Part shown: positions 27,717 through 35,979 of the stretch, one piece after another
Numbering within the stretch: position 1 is the first letter of the stretch
How the letters are laid out: each line of letters starts with the position of its first letter
NCBI GenBank assembly: GCA_031976175.1
Contig: DALYLR010000003.1
Coordinates: forward strand, 62,001 to 126,000
Direction: 5' to 3'
Source of the DNA: DMER01 sp003451645
Lineage (GTDB): Bacteria; Pseudomonadota; Alphaproteobacteria; Micropepsales; Micropepsaceae
Length of the DNA stretch: 64,000 bases
Position numbers and translations under genes: made by a program
The notes under the pieces: generated by a model
Database searches by the model: none
The model's input: the letters and a program-made list of their open reading frames with translations, nothing else
What the model was told of the DNA's origin: nothing

Positions 27717-28199
27717 TCAACTGTCGGACTTGCCGCCCGGTGGACCCAACCGTCCGCCGGGTGGTTTTGTTTTGGGGGGATTTGCCAAACCGAAAAAGGC
27801 GCTGAGACGTGCGCGGACACGGGCGGGCTGTTTCAGCTGGCACTCCCAGACCGTCAGCACCCGCCATCCTTGGTCGCGCAAAGCCGCCTGATTGGCTTTG
27901 TCACGCTCCACGTTGCGCCTCAGCTTTGTGTGCCAGTAACCGGTATTCGACTTGGGCAGACGGCCGTCCAGGCAGTTTTCGCGCTCATGGAGGTGCCAGA
28001 AGCAGCCATGGATGAACACTACTTGCTTGTCCCGCCGGCAGACAATATCGGGCTTTCCGGGTAGCTCTTTGGCGTGAAGGCGATAATGGACACCAAGGTC
28101 TCTCAGGATCTTGCGCACTGCCAGCTCAGGTGCCGTCTCCTGCGACCTAATCTGGCGCATGTTTGCGGAGCGTCTTGCGGGCTGGAGCTTGTCGGTCAT
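27717..28199 (-). CDS. vsr: Very short patch repair endonuclease (Vsr)
   Basis: A 160-residue nuclease that nicks 5' of T in T:G mismatches arising from deaminated 5-methylcytosine. Residues align with E. coli Vsr in both identity and number: D51 (GKPDIV), H64, C66, W68 and H69 in IHGCFWH; position 63 is Ile where E. coli has Thr. The last 20 residues form an extra Pro/Gly tail (PPGGRLGPPGG). It is the third gene of the restriction-modification operon, 4 bp after the HNH nuclease, and protects methylated sites from mutation. Confidence 0.92.
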   Translation of the reverse strand: MTDKLQPARRSANMRQIRSQETAPELAVRKILRDLGVHYRLHAKELPGKPDIVCRRDKQVVFIHGCFWHLHERENCLDGRLPKSNTGYWHTKLRRNVERDKANQAALRDQGWRVLTVWECQLKQPARVRARLSAFFGLANPPKTKPPGGRLGPPGGKSDS

Positions 28200-28203
28200 C
28201 TGC

Positions 28204-28773
28204 CTATTTTGCGGACTTGAATTTCTCCTGCAGCCACTCGAGCAAGGCTTGCTGATCCTGATTGGTTGCGCGGCGGACCAAGGTCTTTAGTTTGACGAGT
28301 GAGGGGCGGTCGAGGGTTGCATTTGCAGCCCCTTCATTACAAATCGAACATACCGCACGAAGATTGGACAGGTCATCTGAGCCGCCTGCGGATTTGTCGA
28401 TGATGTGCCCGATATGCAGCCGAGTTTTTCGCGTGGGGTCAAAGGGATGGGGCTCCCCCGCCGCCGCACCACACATTTGGCAGGTGAAGCCGTTCCGGTC
28501 CAAGACAAGAGCACGGGTCTCTTTGGAAATATCACGTTCAAAGGCCGGTTCCGGCTTGGCATCCAGCAGAAGATACTGACCAGGCTTTAGGTCCGCGCGG
28601 TCATTGTGCGAGAGAATTTGATAGCCCTCTTCGTTTCGCAACTCCCGGACGCGCCTCGCCCATTCGCTAATGCCGCCAGCCGCTTCTCGAAGCTCGGTAC
28701 TATCCATGACGCGGCCGATGTTTTTCAGGAAGTGCGCGCGCAGTTTGGCCCTTGCGCCGCCGTCCTTTGTCAT
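28204..28773 (-). CDS. HNH restriction endonuclease (type II, R of R-M module)
   Basis: A 189-residue protein. Residues 8-55 look like a winged-helix DNA-reading domain (LRAHFLKNIGRVMDSTELRE). The HNH domain has zinc pairs C98/C101 (TCQMCG) and C142/C145 (CSIC), the catalytic H123 in HIGHIIDKSAGG, and N138 in NLRAV. ATG 28773 overlaps the methyltransferase stop (ATGA); an open frame extends upstream only inside the methyltransferase gene. Coupling to a C5-methyltransferase and Vsr indicates a cognate type II restriction enzyme. The recognition sequence cannot be read from the protein. Confidence 0.85.
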   Translation of the reverse strand: MTKDGGARAKLRAHFLKNIGRVMDSTELREAAGGISEWARRVRELRNEEGYQILSHNDRADLKPGQYLLLDAKPEPAFERDISKETRALVLDRNGFTCQMCGAAAGEPHPFDPTRKTRLHIGHIIDKSAGGSDDLSNLRAVCSICNEGAANATLDRPSLVKLKTLVRRATNQDQQALLEWLQEKFKSAK

Positions 28774-29741
28774 TCCGCCGCCTGCCTCACCGCTGAGGCC
28801 CCAAGTGCGGCCGCGATTTGCGTGCCCACTGCTTGTGCGAAGGGCGGAGGAAATGCATTGCCGACTTGGCGATAGGCATTTGTGCGTTTGCCGGCAAAGT
28901 GCCAATTGTCTGGGAAACCTTGCAGGCGCGCTACCATGCGCACCGTGAGTTTGGGATGCGCCTCAACAGGGAAATCGAGACCCGGCGGCAGATCCGTCAC
29001 ACCAAGGCCGTTGACGCCCAGCTCCGCCCATGCCTTGCGAGCCCGCGTTGGCCCAAGGTCAGGACCGCCATGCTTCTTTGACCCGCCCACGATGGTTGGT
29101 GCGATCCTGTTAGCGCCCTTGGCCCAACGTGCGGCACCAGGCCAACCACCCGCACCCATTAGATCACCAAGCACGGCACCCACTGTTGGAGGCGAGGCCG
29201 TCTTCGCGACTGGCCAGTCAAACCGGTCCGAAAGCTCATTTCGAAGGGCAATCAGCAAGACTCTTGGCCGCAATTGCGGCACGCCGAAACTCGCCGCATT
29301 CAAGAGACGCCAGTCCTCACGATACCCAAGCTTTCGCAAGGACCTGCTGATGGTCTCGCGATAACCCTCAAACCGGGGATCCAACATCCCCTTCACATTT
29401 TCAATCATGACCGCGCGGGGACGGCAGTCCGCGATGTGTTCGAGTGCAATGTTGAAGAGATTGCGTTCGTCACTCTCACCCAGCTGTTTCCCCGCGACCG
29501 AAAATGGCGGACAGGGCAAGCCGCCCGCGTATAAATCAATGCCACGATAAGGCCGTGCATCAAAGCGCTTAAGGTCACATTCCGTTACGCGCCAATTGCG
29601 GTTCGCCCGCAAAGTCTGGCAGGCCCAGGGATCAATCTCGACCACGTCCAAGTGATTGAAGCCCGCCCGTTCCAGCCCCAAGGCCTGGCCGCCCGCGCCA
29701 GCGCATACTTCAATGGAGTTGAGGGTCCAGGGCGATTTCAT
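28770..29741 (-). CDS. DNA (cytosine-5) methyltransferase
   Basis: A 323-residue C5-methyltransferase. Motif I is CAGAGGQALGLERAGF, motif IV GGLPCPPFSVAG with catalytic C77, motif VI MIENVKGML (E114), motif VIII VPQLRPRV, motif X RQVGNAFPPPFA. The target-recognition region between VIII and IX is short (about 70 residues). ATG 29741 starts at the conserved core, though its ribosome site is weak (AAAGAAC); an in-frame ATG at 29783 would add 14 residues. First gene of the methyltransferase-HNH-Vsr operon. Confidence 0.92.
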   Translation of the reverse strand: MKSPWTLNSIEVCAGAGGQALGLERAGFNHLDVVEIDPWACQTLRANRNWRVTECDLKRFDARPYRGIDLYAGGLPCPPFSVAGKQLGESDERNLFNIALEHIADCRPRAVMIENVKGMLDPRFEGYRETISRSLRKLGYREDWRLLNAASFGVPQLRPRVLLIALRNELSDRFDWPVAKTASPPTVGAVLGDLMGAGGWPGAARWAKGANRIAPTIVGGSKKHGGPDLGPTRARKAWAELGVNGLGVTDLPPGLDFPVEAHPKLTVRMVARLQGFPDNWHFAGKRTNAYRQVGNAFPPPFAQAVGTQIAAALGASAVRQAAE

Positions 29742-29873
29742 GTTCTTTTTTTGTTCTATGCGCCCGCCAATGTCAAGAATCATACTTAGAGCGTGCGGAA
29801 CCCAATCGCTTGTATCAACAGGATTTCGTAAGCCCGTGGCGCCGAGGGGAGGCTCCCCTTTGCCCGGCTACTT

Positions 29874-29904
29874 CGTCCCCGGTTTGACCAGTTTGGCGGG
29901 GACG
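29874..29904. repeat. GC-rich hairpin CGTCCCCG/CGGGGACG
   Basis: An 8-bp perfect inverted repeat (29874-29881 and 29897-29904) with a 15-nt loop in the divergent region. The arms are flanked by CTT and by GGACGAAAG, which can extend or swap the pairing. It could be an RNA structure or a protein-binding site. Confidence 0.4.
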
Positions 29905-30147
29905 GGACGAAAGTGCGTTGCCATCACTGTTAGGGAGGATACGGAGATTCGGCCTCTCAATACTTCGATTTTCCAGCGCTTTTGGACCCTCGTCTGCCGA
30001 GACAATTTCTCGCTTTAGGCAACTCAGACAAAAATGAGCCGCTTGAGCCGTATGGGATCACAGACAAGGTCTACAGTGAGGCAAATCTTCTACGGGCGCG
30101 CTTCTACCTTTGTCCTCCTTGCTGCGGTCTCATCTCGTTTATGAAAC

Positions 30148-30164
30148 ATCATTGCAAAAATGAT
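30148..30164. promoter_or_regulatory. Inverted repeat ATCATT-N5-AATGAT upstream of OmpA-domain gene
   Basis: A 6-bp perfect inverted repeat in AT-rich DNA about 110 bp before the operon's first start codon. Position suits an operator; no regulator gene is adjacent. Confidence 0.3.
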
Positions 30165-30273
30165 ACAGTGAGGAAAATTTGTCACCATCCTGCGCGTATC
30201 AGATCTCCGATGCAAACGTAGCTTGAAACGAGTCTTAACCTTGTGCTAACGCGTTTCTAATGGTCGAGCACAT

Positions 30274-31251
30274 TTGGTAGCGGTGGCGACGGTGTGGCAC
30301 ACTCAGTTGACATGGTTTGTTTTGGCTATCTGTCTCGTTTCGTTTGCGCCAAAGCAAGCAAATGCCTTGGTTCCTGCGACTCCGGCAGAGTATGATTGTC
30401 AAACCCTGCTGGAGACTGCGTCGAAAGATGGCGACCAGTATGACTGGCGTGATCTTGTTTTCGTTGAACATTGCGACCGAATCAAAAGGCTTTGGCGTCT
30501 GACGTCAGAGCAGGGTCTAGGCGCAACGCCTCAATTCTGGCACGGGGACGTGGAGGCACGGCGCCTGCCTAAGGAATTTGGCAGCAATATGCCGATCTTG
30601 CGCGTGGTTTTCCCTGAGCGCGTCTTCTTTGAAACCGACAGGGCCGATCTTCGCGAAGAGGCGCTGCGGGTCGTGGAGATTGTCGCCGAGAGTATGCGCA
30701 AGGAAATGCCAGACGTTGCGTTGTTTGTTGCTGGCCATGCTGACAGTCGTGGGAGCAAGACACACAATTACAACTTGTCGGTGCGCCGGGCAAATGCGAT
30801 CGCTGAAGCCATCATGGACCGTGGGATCAACAACGCTAGTGTTTGGCGTGTTGGCTTCGGCAAGGACTTGCCGCTTGTCGCGGGCGAAAGCGAAGAGAGT
30901 TGGGCGCTCAACCGGCGTGTTGAATTCTTGTTTGCACCAAAGCCGATTGTTGCCGCGACGCATTTGGCTTCATCCGTCGATAATGCCTGTTCCGCCTCCA
31001 GTGAAGCGGAGACACGGAAATGCTTGAAGAATGCTGACCCAAAGCCCCGGGTTGTTGTCGAAATTCCGAAATCCAAGAATCGGGAAACTGTCACGCCGTC
31101 GAGCGATGGCAAAGTCGAGGTAACGCCATCCACGACCCACATTGAGTCGGACCCTCAGGCGCCATCGCGCATGGTGGTGGACCCGGTTGGCACGCGGAAA
31201 ATTCTCATTGATCCGATCAATCGAAAAGCGACGACCGTCGCAGGAATTTAA
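30274..31251 (+). CDS. OmpA-domain peptidoglycan-binding periplasmic protein (gene 1 of unknown operon)
   Basis: About 325 residues. A signal peptide (hydrophobic WFVLAICLVSFA, cleavage after ANA) leads to a short Cys-containing region, then an OmpA C-terminal domain at about 105-225: VVFPERVFFETDRADL, the peptidoglycan motif NYNLSVRRANAI, and GHADSRGS. The tail is a Lys/Pro/Ser/Thr-rich stretch. The start is uncertain: TTG 30274, GTG 30283 and GTG 30292 are all possible, and no ATG fits. Low GC and Leu-TTG usage set it apart from flanking genes. It leads a four-gene operon and would tether the complex to the cell wall. Confidence 0.75.
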   Translation: MVAVATVWHTQLTWFVLAICLVSFAPKQANALVPATPAEYDCQTLLETASKDGDQYDWRDLVFVEHCDRIKRLWRLTSEQGLGATPQFWHGDVEARRLPKEFGSNMPILRVVFPERVFFETDRADLREEALRVVEIVAESMRKEMPDVALFVAGHADSRGSKTHNYNLSVRRANAIAEAIMDRGINNASVWRVGFGKDLPLVAGESEESWALNRRVEFLFAPKPIVAATHLASSVDNACSASSEAETRKCLKNADPKPRVVVEIPKSKNRETVTPSSDGKVEVTPSTTHIESDPQAPSRMVVDPVGTRKILIDPINRKATTVAGI

Positions 31252-31263
31252 GGGGGTATAGCC

Positions 31264-32562
31264 GTGGCGACAAGTGATGAGCCAGGAGAACGACATTCGC
31301 CGGCATTAGCCCGATACCTGTCTATGGATACTGGTGTAGATGGCACAACGTCAAAGCAGCTCTTGAGCCGATTAGCTCAGGAAGTTTCGCAGGACAGTAT
31401 TACGCTGACAGCGCCAGGCGACGGCTCACATTGCGAGGGCCTGACCCCAGAAATGAGTCAATGGGTGATGCAGCATGTCGATCCTGTGCGCAGTGCAGCG
31501 ATCGATGCCTTGGACGCAAGTGCGAAGCAAATCAAGATTCGATCAGCAGCAGGGAAACTCTTCGAGAAGGAAGCCGCTAAAATCGAGGCGCATAAGGAGA
31601 AGCGCATCCGTGAGCATTTGAGGACCTTTAATCAAAGACACCACCAGCTCATCGCGGACACTCAAAAGAGCCGAGATGATTATGAGCGCATAAGAGCGGT
31701 TGAGGACCGTGATCCCAAGATACCAAATCGGCTTTTAGAATTTGGCGTTGCTTTGCCCGTTATATTGGTGTTTGAGGCGTTAATCAATTTTGAGAGCTTT
31801 CGACGCGCGCCGTTGATTTCCTCTGATGCCATGGCGCTCGGTTCAACTTTGTTGGTCGGATTTGGCATCGCTGGGGCTTCGTTTTGCTGGGGATTGTACT
31901 GGAGGCGTTGGAACTACTACAATCTTCCCGATGCAAAGGAGAGGAATATCACGGGCCTTCCGCTGGCGGTTTGGGGGTCCAGTCTGTTGACGATTAGTCT
32001 GTTGGCAGTCGGCTATGCGCGATACAATTTCCTCCTCCCAAAGATCGACGAAGCCCTGGCAATTGGTTCCCCTTTGCCGAATTTGCCGCTTTCCGTTTCG
32101 GGACTGTTGCTAGGAAATCTTATCGCCTTTTTCCTAGGCGCAATATTGACCTACTTCTCGCATGACCCCAACCCTGACCTCCAAGAAAAGTTTGAGCAGT
32201 TGAACAAAAAGAAGGCCGTGCTGGACAAGCTGAAGCGGCGAGATGTCGATCTGCCCATTCATCAGGCGACTGAACGGGCACGGGTGGACCTTGATAAACT
32301 GAAACGCGAAACCGATCAAATGCACGGCTTGCCTGGCAACGACGCGTTGCGCAGCGGCGTGGCGGCAATTCTTACCAAGGATCAAGAGGTGGTCGCGAAT
32401 TTGCTCGAGTATCGTAATCGTATGCTCGGAGCGAGTGTGAAAGGTAGCCGCCCGCCAAAGCTAGTGCAGCACGAACCAGAGCAAGACAAGGCGTCTCGCG
32501 AGACAGTCGTTACCGCCAATAGTTGGTCCGGGATGCCAATTCGGTTGTCGTGGAGCCGGTGA
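31264..32562 (+). CDS. Four-TM membrane protein with cytoplasmic coiled coils (gene 2)
   Basis: A 432-residue protein I cannot place in a family. Residues 70-145 are a charged, probably coiled-coil helix (LFEKEAAKIEAHKEKRIREH). Four hydrophobic helices follow at about 158-180, 190-215, 230-258 and 275-300. A second coiled coil (about 305-365, EKFEQLNKKKAVLDKLKRRD) and a polar tail complete it. GTG 31264 follows AAGGGGG. Charge distribution suggests both coiled coils face the cytoplasm. It sits 12 bp after the OmpA-domain gene. Local GC is low (52 of 120 bases G or C at 31681-31800). Confidence 0.72.
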   Translation: MATSDEPGERHSPALARYLSMDTGVDGTTSKQLLSRLAQEVSQDSITLTAPGDGSHCEGLTPEMSQWVMQHVDPVRSAAIDALDASAKQIKIRSAAGKLFEKEAAKIEAHKEKRIREHLRTFNQRHHQLIADTQKSRDDYERIRAVEDRDPKIPNRLLEFGVALPVILVFEALINFESFRRAPLISSDAMALGSTLLVGFGIAGASFCWGLYWRRWNYYNLPDAKERNITGLPLAVWGSSLLTISLLAVGYARYNFLLPKIDEALAIGSPLPNLPLSVSGLLLGNLIAFFLGAILTYFSHDPNPDLQEKFEQLNKKKAVLDKLKRRDVDLPIHQATERARVDLDKLKRETDQMHGLPGNDALRSGVAAILTKDQEVVANLLEYRNRMLGASVKGSRPPKLVQHEPEQDKASRETVVTANSWSGMPIRLSWSR

Positions 32563-32564
32563 TC

Positions 32565-33878
32565 ATGTTCACATCTCTTGCGTCAAGGCTAGTGTTGACC
32601 GCGCTTGTATGTGCAACCCTTCTGTCCGCCTGTGATAGCGGTGACGCGGGGGTAGATCGAAGCCCTCCGTCGAGCGCTTCCGGGCGAGAGTTTCGCATGG
32701 AGCAGTATTGCTCCGTGCCGGGGCTCAAAGCTTCATTGCGTCATTCGGTAATTCTGATTGATCAGGGGGCATTTTCGAAGATCGCAGGCGCTGCGGAATT
32801 TGGTTCAAAGAATGGCGGCGTAAGAGACGTGGTCTTGGCATTTGGGGATCCTGCGCGCGCCACTGATGCTGGGAACTCGGATTTCCGTGAGAAGCTAAGC
32901 GTTTACGTCCTCCCGAAAGATGGCTCCTCTGCGAAGTTCTTGTTTACGGGATGCCTGCCATCGTTGTCCAAAGAAGAGCGAGCTGTGGCGAGCAGTAAAA
33001 AGACTTCGGTCGAGAAGTTCTTTGACGGCGGTGTCGAGCAGACTGTCAATGACGCGTCCGCCTCGTTCCGTCAGCGCCTGGTGCAGGCACTGATTATTGC
33101 CGCTCGGGAGGCTCCAGCGGAAGCAAGCGGCGTGCGTGGTCCATTCAAGGACGCCAAGGTTTTGCAGTCCATTCGCAACTCCGGCCGCTTTCTGCAGAAC
33201 GAGGGTACGATCCCTCGTATAATCCTCTTGGCGAATTTGTCGGCCGCAGAGATTGGGTCAGTCAGTGATACCGCGGCAGCGAGAAAGCTAGGCTTCGAAG
33301 ATGCCAAGAGCGCAAGCTTGGACTTGGGCCGTGCTGAATTGCATGTGTTTTTGAATTCGGGAAGCGACACAGGTTTGGCGAAAGACTACGCCAGCGCCTT
33401 CTTTCTCGCGTCGGGTGCCAACCTGGTCACTTGGAGCAATACTTCGGTCTCCACAATGCCATTACCGCCAACCAAGATTGTGCGCTTTACCGGTGACGTT
33501 GAGTACCCATCCGGACCTGAAACCGTCAGTGTCAGACTTGGCATCGATCGTAATGGCGGTTTATCAAATTCCTGGATTGTATTGCGCGGTTCGCCGGACC
33601 GCTCAACCCCATTGACGGGCACTCAGATTAACTGTTCGTCGTCTCATACATGCAGCTATCGCAGCGACGATGAAGGCTTTGCCCAAGCTTGGAGCCCGAT
33701 GCCCGGTGGACAGGCAGAGTTTGCAGCCGAAATGCCTTTTGGTGGCGTACGACAATGGGAATTGGCGTCGGATGGCGTGAAGTTAACCGGGCGCGTCTTC
33801 GACGCCTCGATGATCATGTCAAACAACAGGCAAGATATGCCAATTACCGGAAGCAAAGTCGACGGCGCGAATTTCTGA
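32565..33878 (+). CDS. Lipoprotein with possible vWA-like domain (gene 3)
   Basis: A 437-residue lipoprotein: signal MFTSLASRLVLTALVCATLL, lipobox ending at C23, with Asp at +2, the inner-membrane retention signal in E. coli. Residues 45-270 show alternating strands and helices reminiscent of a von Willebrand A fold (SVILIDQGAF, LSVYVLPKDG, IPRIILLANLSA, ELHVFLNSGSD), but a clear MIDAS DxSxS is not seen. The C-terminal part looks like a separate beta domain with a Cys pair (INCSSSHTCSY). ATG 32565 starts 3 nt after the previous stop. The function is unknown and the vWA assignment is tentative. Confidence 0.68.
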   Translation: MFTSLASRLVLTALVCATLLSACDSGDAGVDRSPPSSASGREFRMEQYCSVPGLKASLRHSVILIDQGAFSKIAGAAEFGSKNGGVRDVVLAFGDPARATDAGNSDFREKLSVYVLPKDGSSAKFLFTGCLPSLSKEERAVASSKKTSVEKFFDGGVEQTVNDASASFRQRLVQALIIAAREAPAEASGVRGPFKDAKVLQSIRNSGRFLQNEGTIPRIILLANLSAAEIGSVSDTAAARKLGFEDAKSASLDLGRAELHVFLNSGSDTGLAKDYASAFFLASGANLVTWSNTSVSTMPLPPTKIVRFTGDVEYPSGPETVSVRLGIDRNGGLSNSWIVLRGSPDRSTPLTGTQINCSSSHTCSYRSDDEGFAQAWSPMPGGQAEFAAEMPFGGVRQWELASDGVKLTGRVFDASMIMSNNRQDMPITGSKVDGANF

Positions 33879-33920
33879 CCATTTCAAACTCAATAGAATT
33901 GTTTCAGGGGAGCTGGACTC

Positions 33921-34472
33921 ATGGTGGTACTTAGTAGGAAGAACAGGAAGGCAAGGTTGGTTGCGCTCGTCGTGGCGGCGGTAGGTCTGTCCTCCTGCGC
34001 TTCGAATAGACCTCTGACGACGGATGAGAAGGTTGCAGGCTGCATAGGATCTGTTGCAATTGGCGCCATATTGGGCGCGGTCATTGGCAATAGCACAGGC
34101 CGTGGGAGCGGGAATGCAAAGTCCGGCGCCTTGCTGGGCGCAGCAATCGGAGGTGCGGCTTGCGGCGTTTGGCTCGCATTTGAGAGTGAGAAGGACAAGC
34201 GCCTTCTGGCAGAGTCTCAAATGAAGGCATTGAAGGCAGGAAAAGCGCATCGCGAGGAGTGGCTGGGCGTGGACGGGCGTCGCAGGTCCGTGCTTGCCAC
34301 ACCTGGCGCACAAGGTTTGACAAAGGTCAAAGTTGAGTCGGGAGATCCGCAGGAAAAATTGTGTCGCCCTGTCACCGTCGTTGCCTCGGTCGAAGCACAA
34401 TCCGAAACTGTGGAGGTCTTGTACTGCAGGACCGGTGAGGGCGACTATCTTCCTGCCACGCGCGCGGTATAA
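33921..34472 (+). CDS. Glycine-zipper lipoprotein (gene 4)
   Basis: A 183-residue lipoprotein with lipidated Cys in VGLSSCASN (Ala at +2, so probably outer membrane). Residues 42-80 form a glycine-zipper membrane segment (GSVAIGAILGAVIGN and GALLGAAIGGAACGVW) like that of SlyB/OmpA-associated lipoproteins. A soluble beta region with a Cys pair (LCRPV and LYCRTG) ends the protein. Last gene of the four-gene operon, 42 bp after gene 3. It would supply the outer-membrane end of an envelope-spanning assembly; that role is inference. Confidence 0.72.
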   Translation: MVVLSRKNRKARLVALVVAAVGLSSCASNRPLTTDEKVAGCIGSVAIGAILGAVIGNSTGRGSGNAKSGALLGAAIGGAACGVWLAFESEKDKRLLAESQMKALKAGKAHREEWLGVDGRRRSVLATPGAQGLTKVKVESGDPQEKLCRPVTVVASVEAQSETVEVLYCRTGEGDYLPATRAV

Positions 34473-34653
34473 TCTAAGTTGTTCGCGTGATTGGGTGTAT
34501 GAGTTGACGCTTCACTGCCGTGAAACGCCACCACGATGACCTCAATCCTCCCCCACCCCTACGGCGTTCGTCGCGGGTGGTTCACCGATCTGTGTGGGGG
34601 ATTGCCGCCTTCGTGACTTCGCAAGCGCCGCCTGATGAGGCATCAAGGCGGGC
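34473..34653. other. Intergenic region with long imperfect hairpin
   Basis: Between about 34541 and 34605, AATCCTCCCCCAC can pair with GTGGGGGATT around an inner CCACCC/GGGTGG stem, giving a long imperfect hairpin 50 bp before the TPR gene. It may end the island operon or sit in the leader of the TPR transcript. No U-tract is present. Confidence 0.35.
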
Positions 34654-35973
34654 ATGATCAACACGCAATTCACCATCCCCGTCACGGCCTCTGCGGAGGC
34701 TGCCCACGCGTTGGACCGTTTCGCCCTTGATTTCATGGGCTATAGCAAGACGCTCGGCCAGTATTTCGCCGCCGCCGATCAGGCGCCCGAGGCCCCCTTG
34801 GTGCAAGCCTATGCTGGCGCCCTGCACATGGCACTCGAGGCCAATACAGGGCTTGCGGCCTCACGCCCCTATCTCGCGCGCGCAACCGCCCATGCGCCCA
34901 ACGCCTCTGGCCCCGAGCAGCAGGTGATCCGCGCGATCTTGGACTGGTCGGCCGGGGACCATGTGGGCGCCCTTTGTGGCTTGCTGCGGCATGTGCATGA
35001 GGCGCCGAGGGATATATTGGCGGCCAAATGGGGCCAGTACCTGGCCTTCAACCTGGGCCGGGCGGACGACATGCTGCGCTTTGCCACGCTAACGACGCCG
35101 CATCACGAGGGCTTGGCAGAGGCGCATGGCATGCTGGCTTTTGGCCTGGAACAGACCCATCAGTTGCAGGCCGCCGAGGAGGAAGGGCGCCGGGCACTGA
35201 GTGCCAAGCGCAGCGATGCCTGGGCTCAGCACGCGGTCGCCCATGTGATGGAAACGCAAGGCCGGGTCGACGAAGGTATCGCCTTCCTGATGGCGCATAG
35301 CGACACCTGGGCCGATCGCAGTGTCTTCATGCGCGAGCATAATTGGTGGCATGTGGCGCTGTTCCACCTCGACCGGGAGCATACGGGCGCCGCTCTGGCG
35401 GTGTTCGACCAGCATTTGTGGGGCGAGTGGCCGGAATTTGGGCAAGAGCAGATCGGCGCCGTGTCCGCCTTGTGGCGGCTGGAGCTGCGGGGCGTCGATG
35501 TGGGCGCCCGCTGGACGGCCCTCGGCGCCAAAATCGCCGAGCGTGGGCCGGAGCATGTGTGGCCGTTCCACGATATGCATTATGTTTATGGGCTGGCCCG
35601 GGCCGGCGAAGACGAGGCCTTGCGGGAGTTGATGGTCTCCTTGGAAGCCCACGCGCTGCGTATGGGACCGGGATCGGCCTGGGCCCAGGTCGCGGTGCCT
35701 CTTGCCCGCGGGCTCAGCGCGCATGCGCAAGGACGCTTTTGCGTGGCCGCCGAAGCAATCGGCCCGTGCATTACCCAGTTGCAACGAATTGGCGGCAGCC
35801 ACGCTCAGCGCGATGTCTTCGTGCAAACCTGGGTCGACGCCGCGATCAAGACGGGCGAGATCACCGCCGCACGTCATTTGCTCCAGCAGCGTTTGGCCGC
35901 ACGGCCCAATATCCCGGTGACCATGCGTCTGCTTTCGCAGTGTCTGGCACCCTCGGCCGTGAGTGGCGGGTGA
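34654..35973 (+). CDS. TPR protein of the TTC38 type
   Basis: A 439-residue, all-helical protein. Degenerate tetratricopeptide units run through about 50-420, with typical phrases such as AYAGALHMALEA, HGMLAFGLEQTHQLQAAEEEG and AWAQHAVAHVMETQGRVDEGI. The sequence and length resemble human TTC38 and its bacterial relatives. HNWWHVALFHLD is the most conserved-looking block. No enzyme activity is known for the family. GC returns to about 62% here (37 of 60 bases at 35401-35460), marking the right border of the island. Confidence 0.8.
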   Translation: MINTQFTIPVTASAEAAHALDRFALDFMGYSKTLGQYFAAADQAPEAPLVQAYAGALHMALEANTGLAASRPYLARATAHAPNASGPEQQVIRAILDWSAGDHVGALCGLLRHVHEAPRDILAAKWGQYLAFNLGRADDMLRFATLTTPHHEGLAEAHGMLAFGLEQTHQLQAAEEEGRRALSAKRSDAWAQHAVAHVMETQGRVDEGIAFLMAHSDTWADRSVFMREHNWWHVALFHLDREHTGAALAVFDQHLWGEWPEFGQEQIGAVSALWRLELRGVDVGARWTALGAKIAERGPEHVWPFHDMHYVYGLARAGEDEALRELMVSLEAHALRMGPGSAWAQVAVPLARGLSAHAQGRFCVAAEAIGPCITQLQRIGGSHAQRDVFVQTWVDAAIKTGEITAARHLLQQRLAARPNIPVTMRLLSQCLAPSAVSGG

Positions 35974-35979
35974 CGCAGC

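Larger units (their letters stand above)
29742..30273. other. Divergent non-coding region between R-M and envelope operons
   Basis: About 530 bp without a convincing gene. It holds the hairpin at 29874-29904, a smaller AGGGGA/TCCCCT hairpin near 29855-29869, and the inverted repeat at 30148-30164. Its second half is distinctly AT-rich. It must contain promoters for both operons. No tRNA or integrase remnant is recognisable. Confidence 0.55.

Noticed and set aside
29656..30018. A 120-codon plus-strand frame across the methyltransferase start
   Set aside because: Mostly antisense of the methyltransferase and then low-quality non-coding sequence; no ribosome site.
30274..34472. Calling the envelope operon a Zorya defence system
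   Set aside because: No MotA-like ZorA, no helicase or nuclease partner, and the OmpA protein has a cleavable signal rather than a ZorB-type TM anchor.
27717..34500. Prophage or integrative element
   Set aside because: No integrase, portal, terminase, relaxase or flanking direct repeat could be found.
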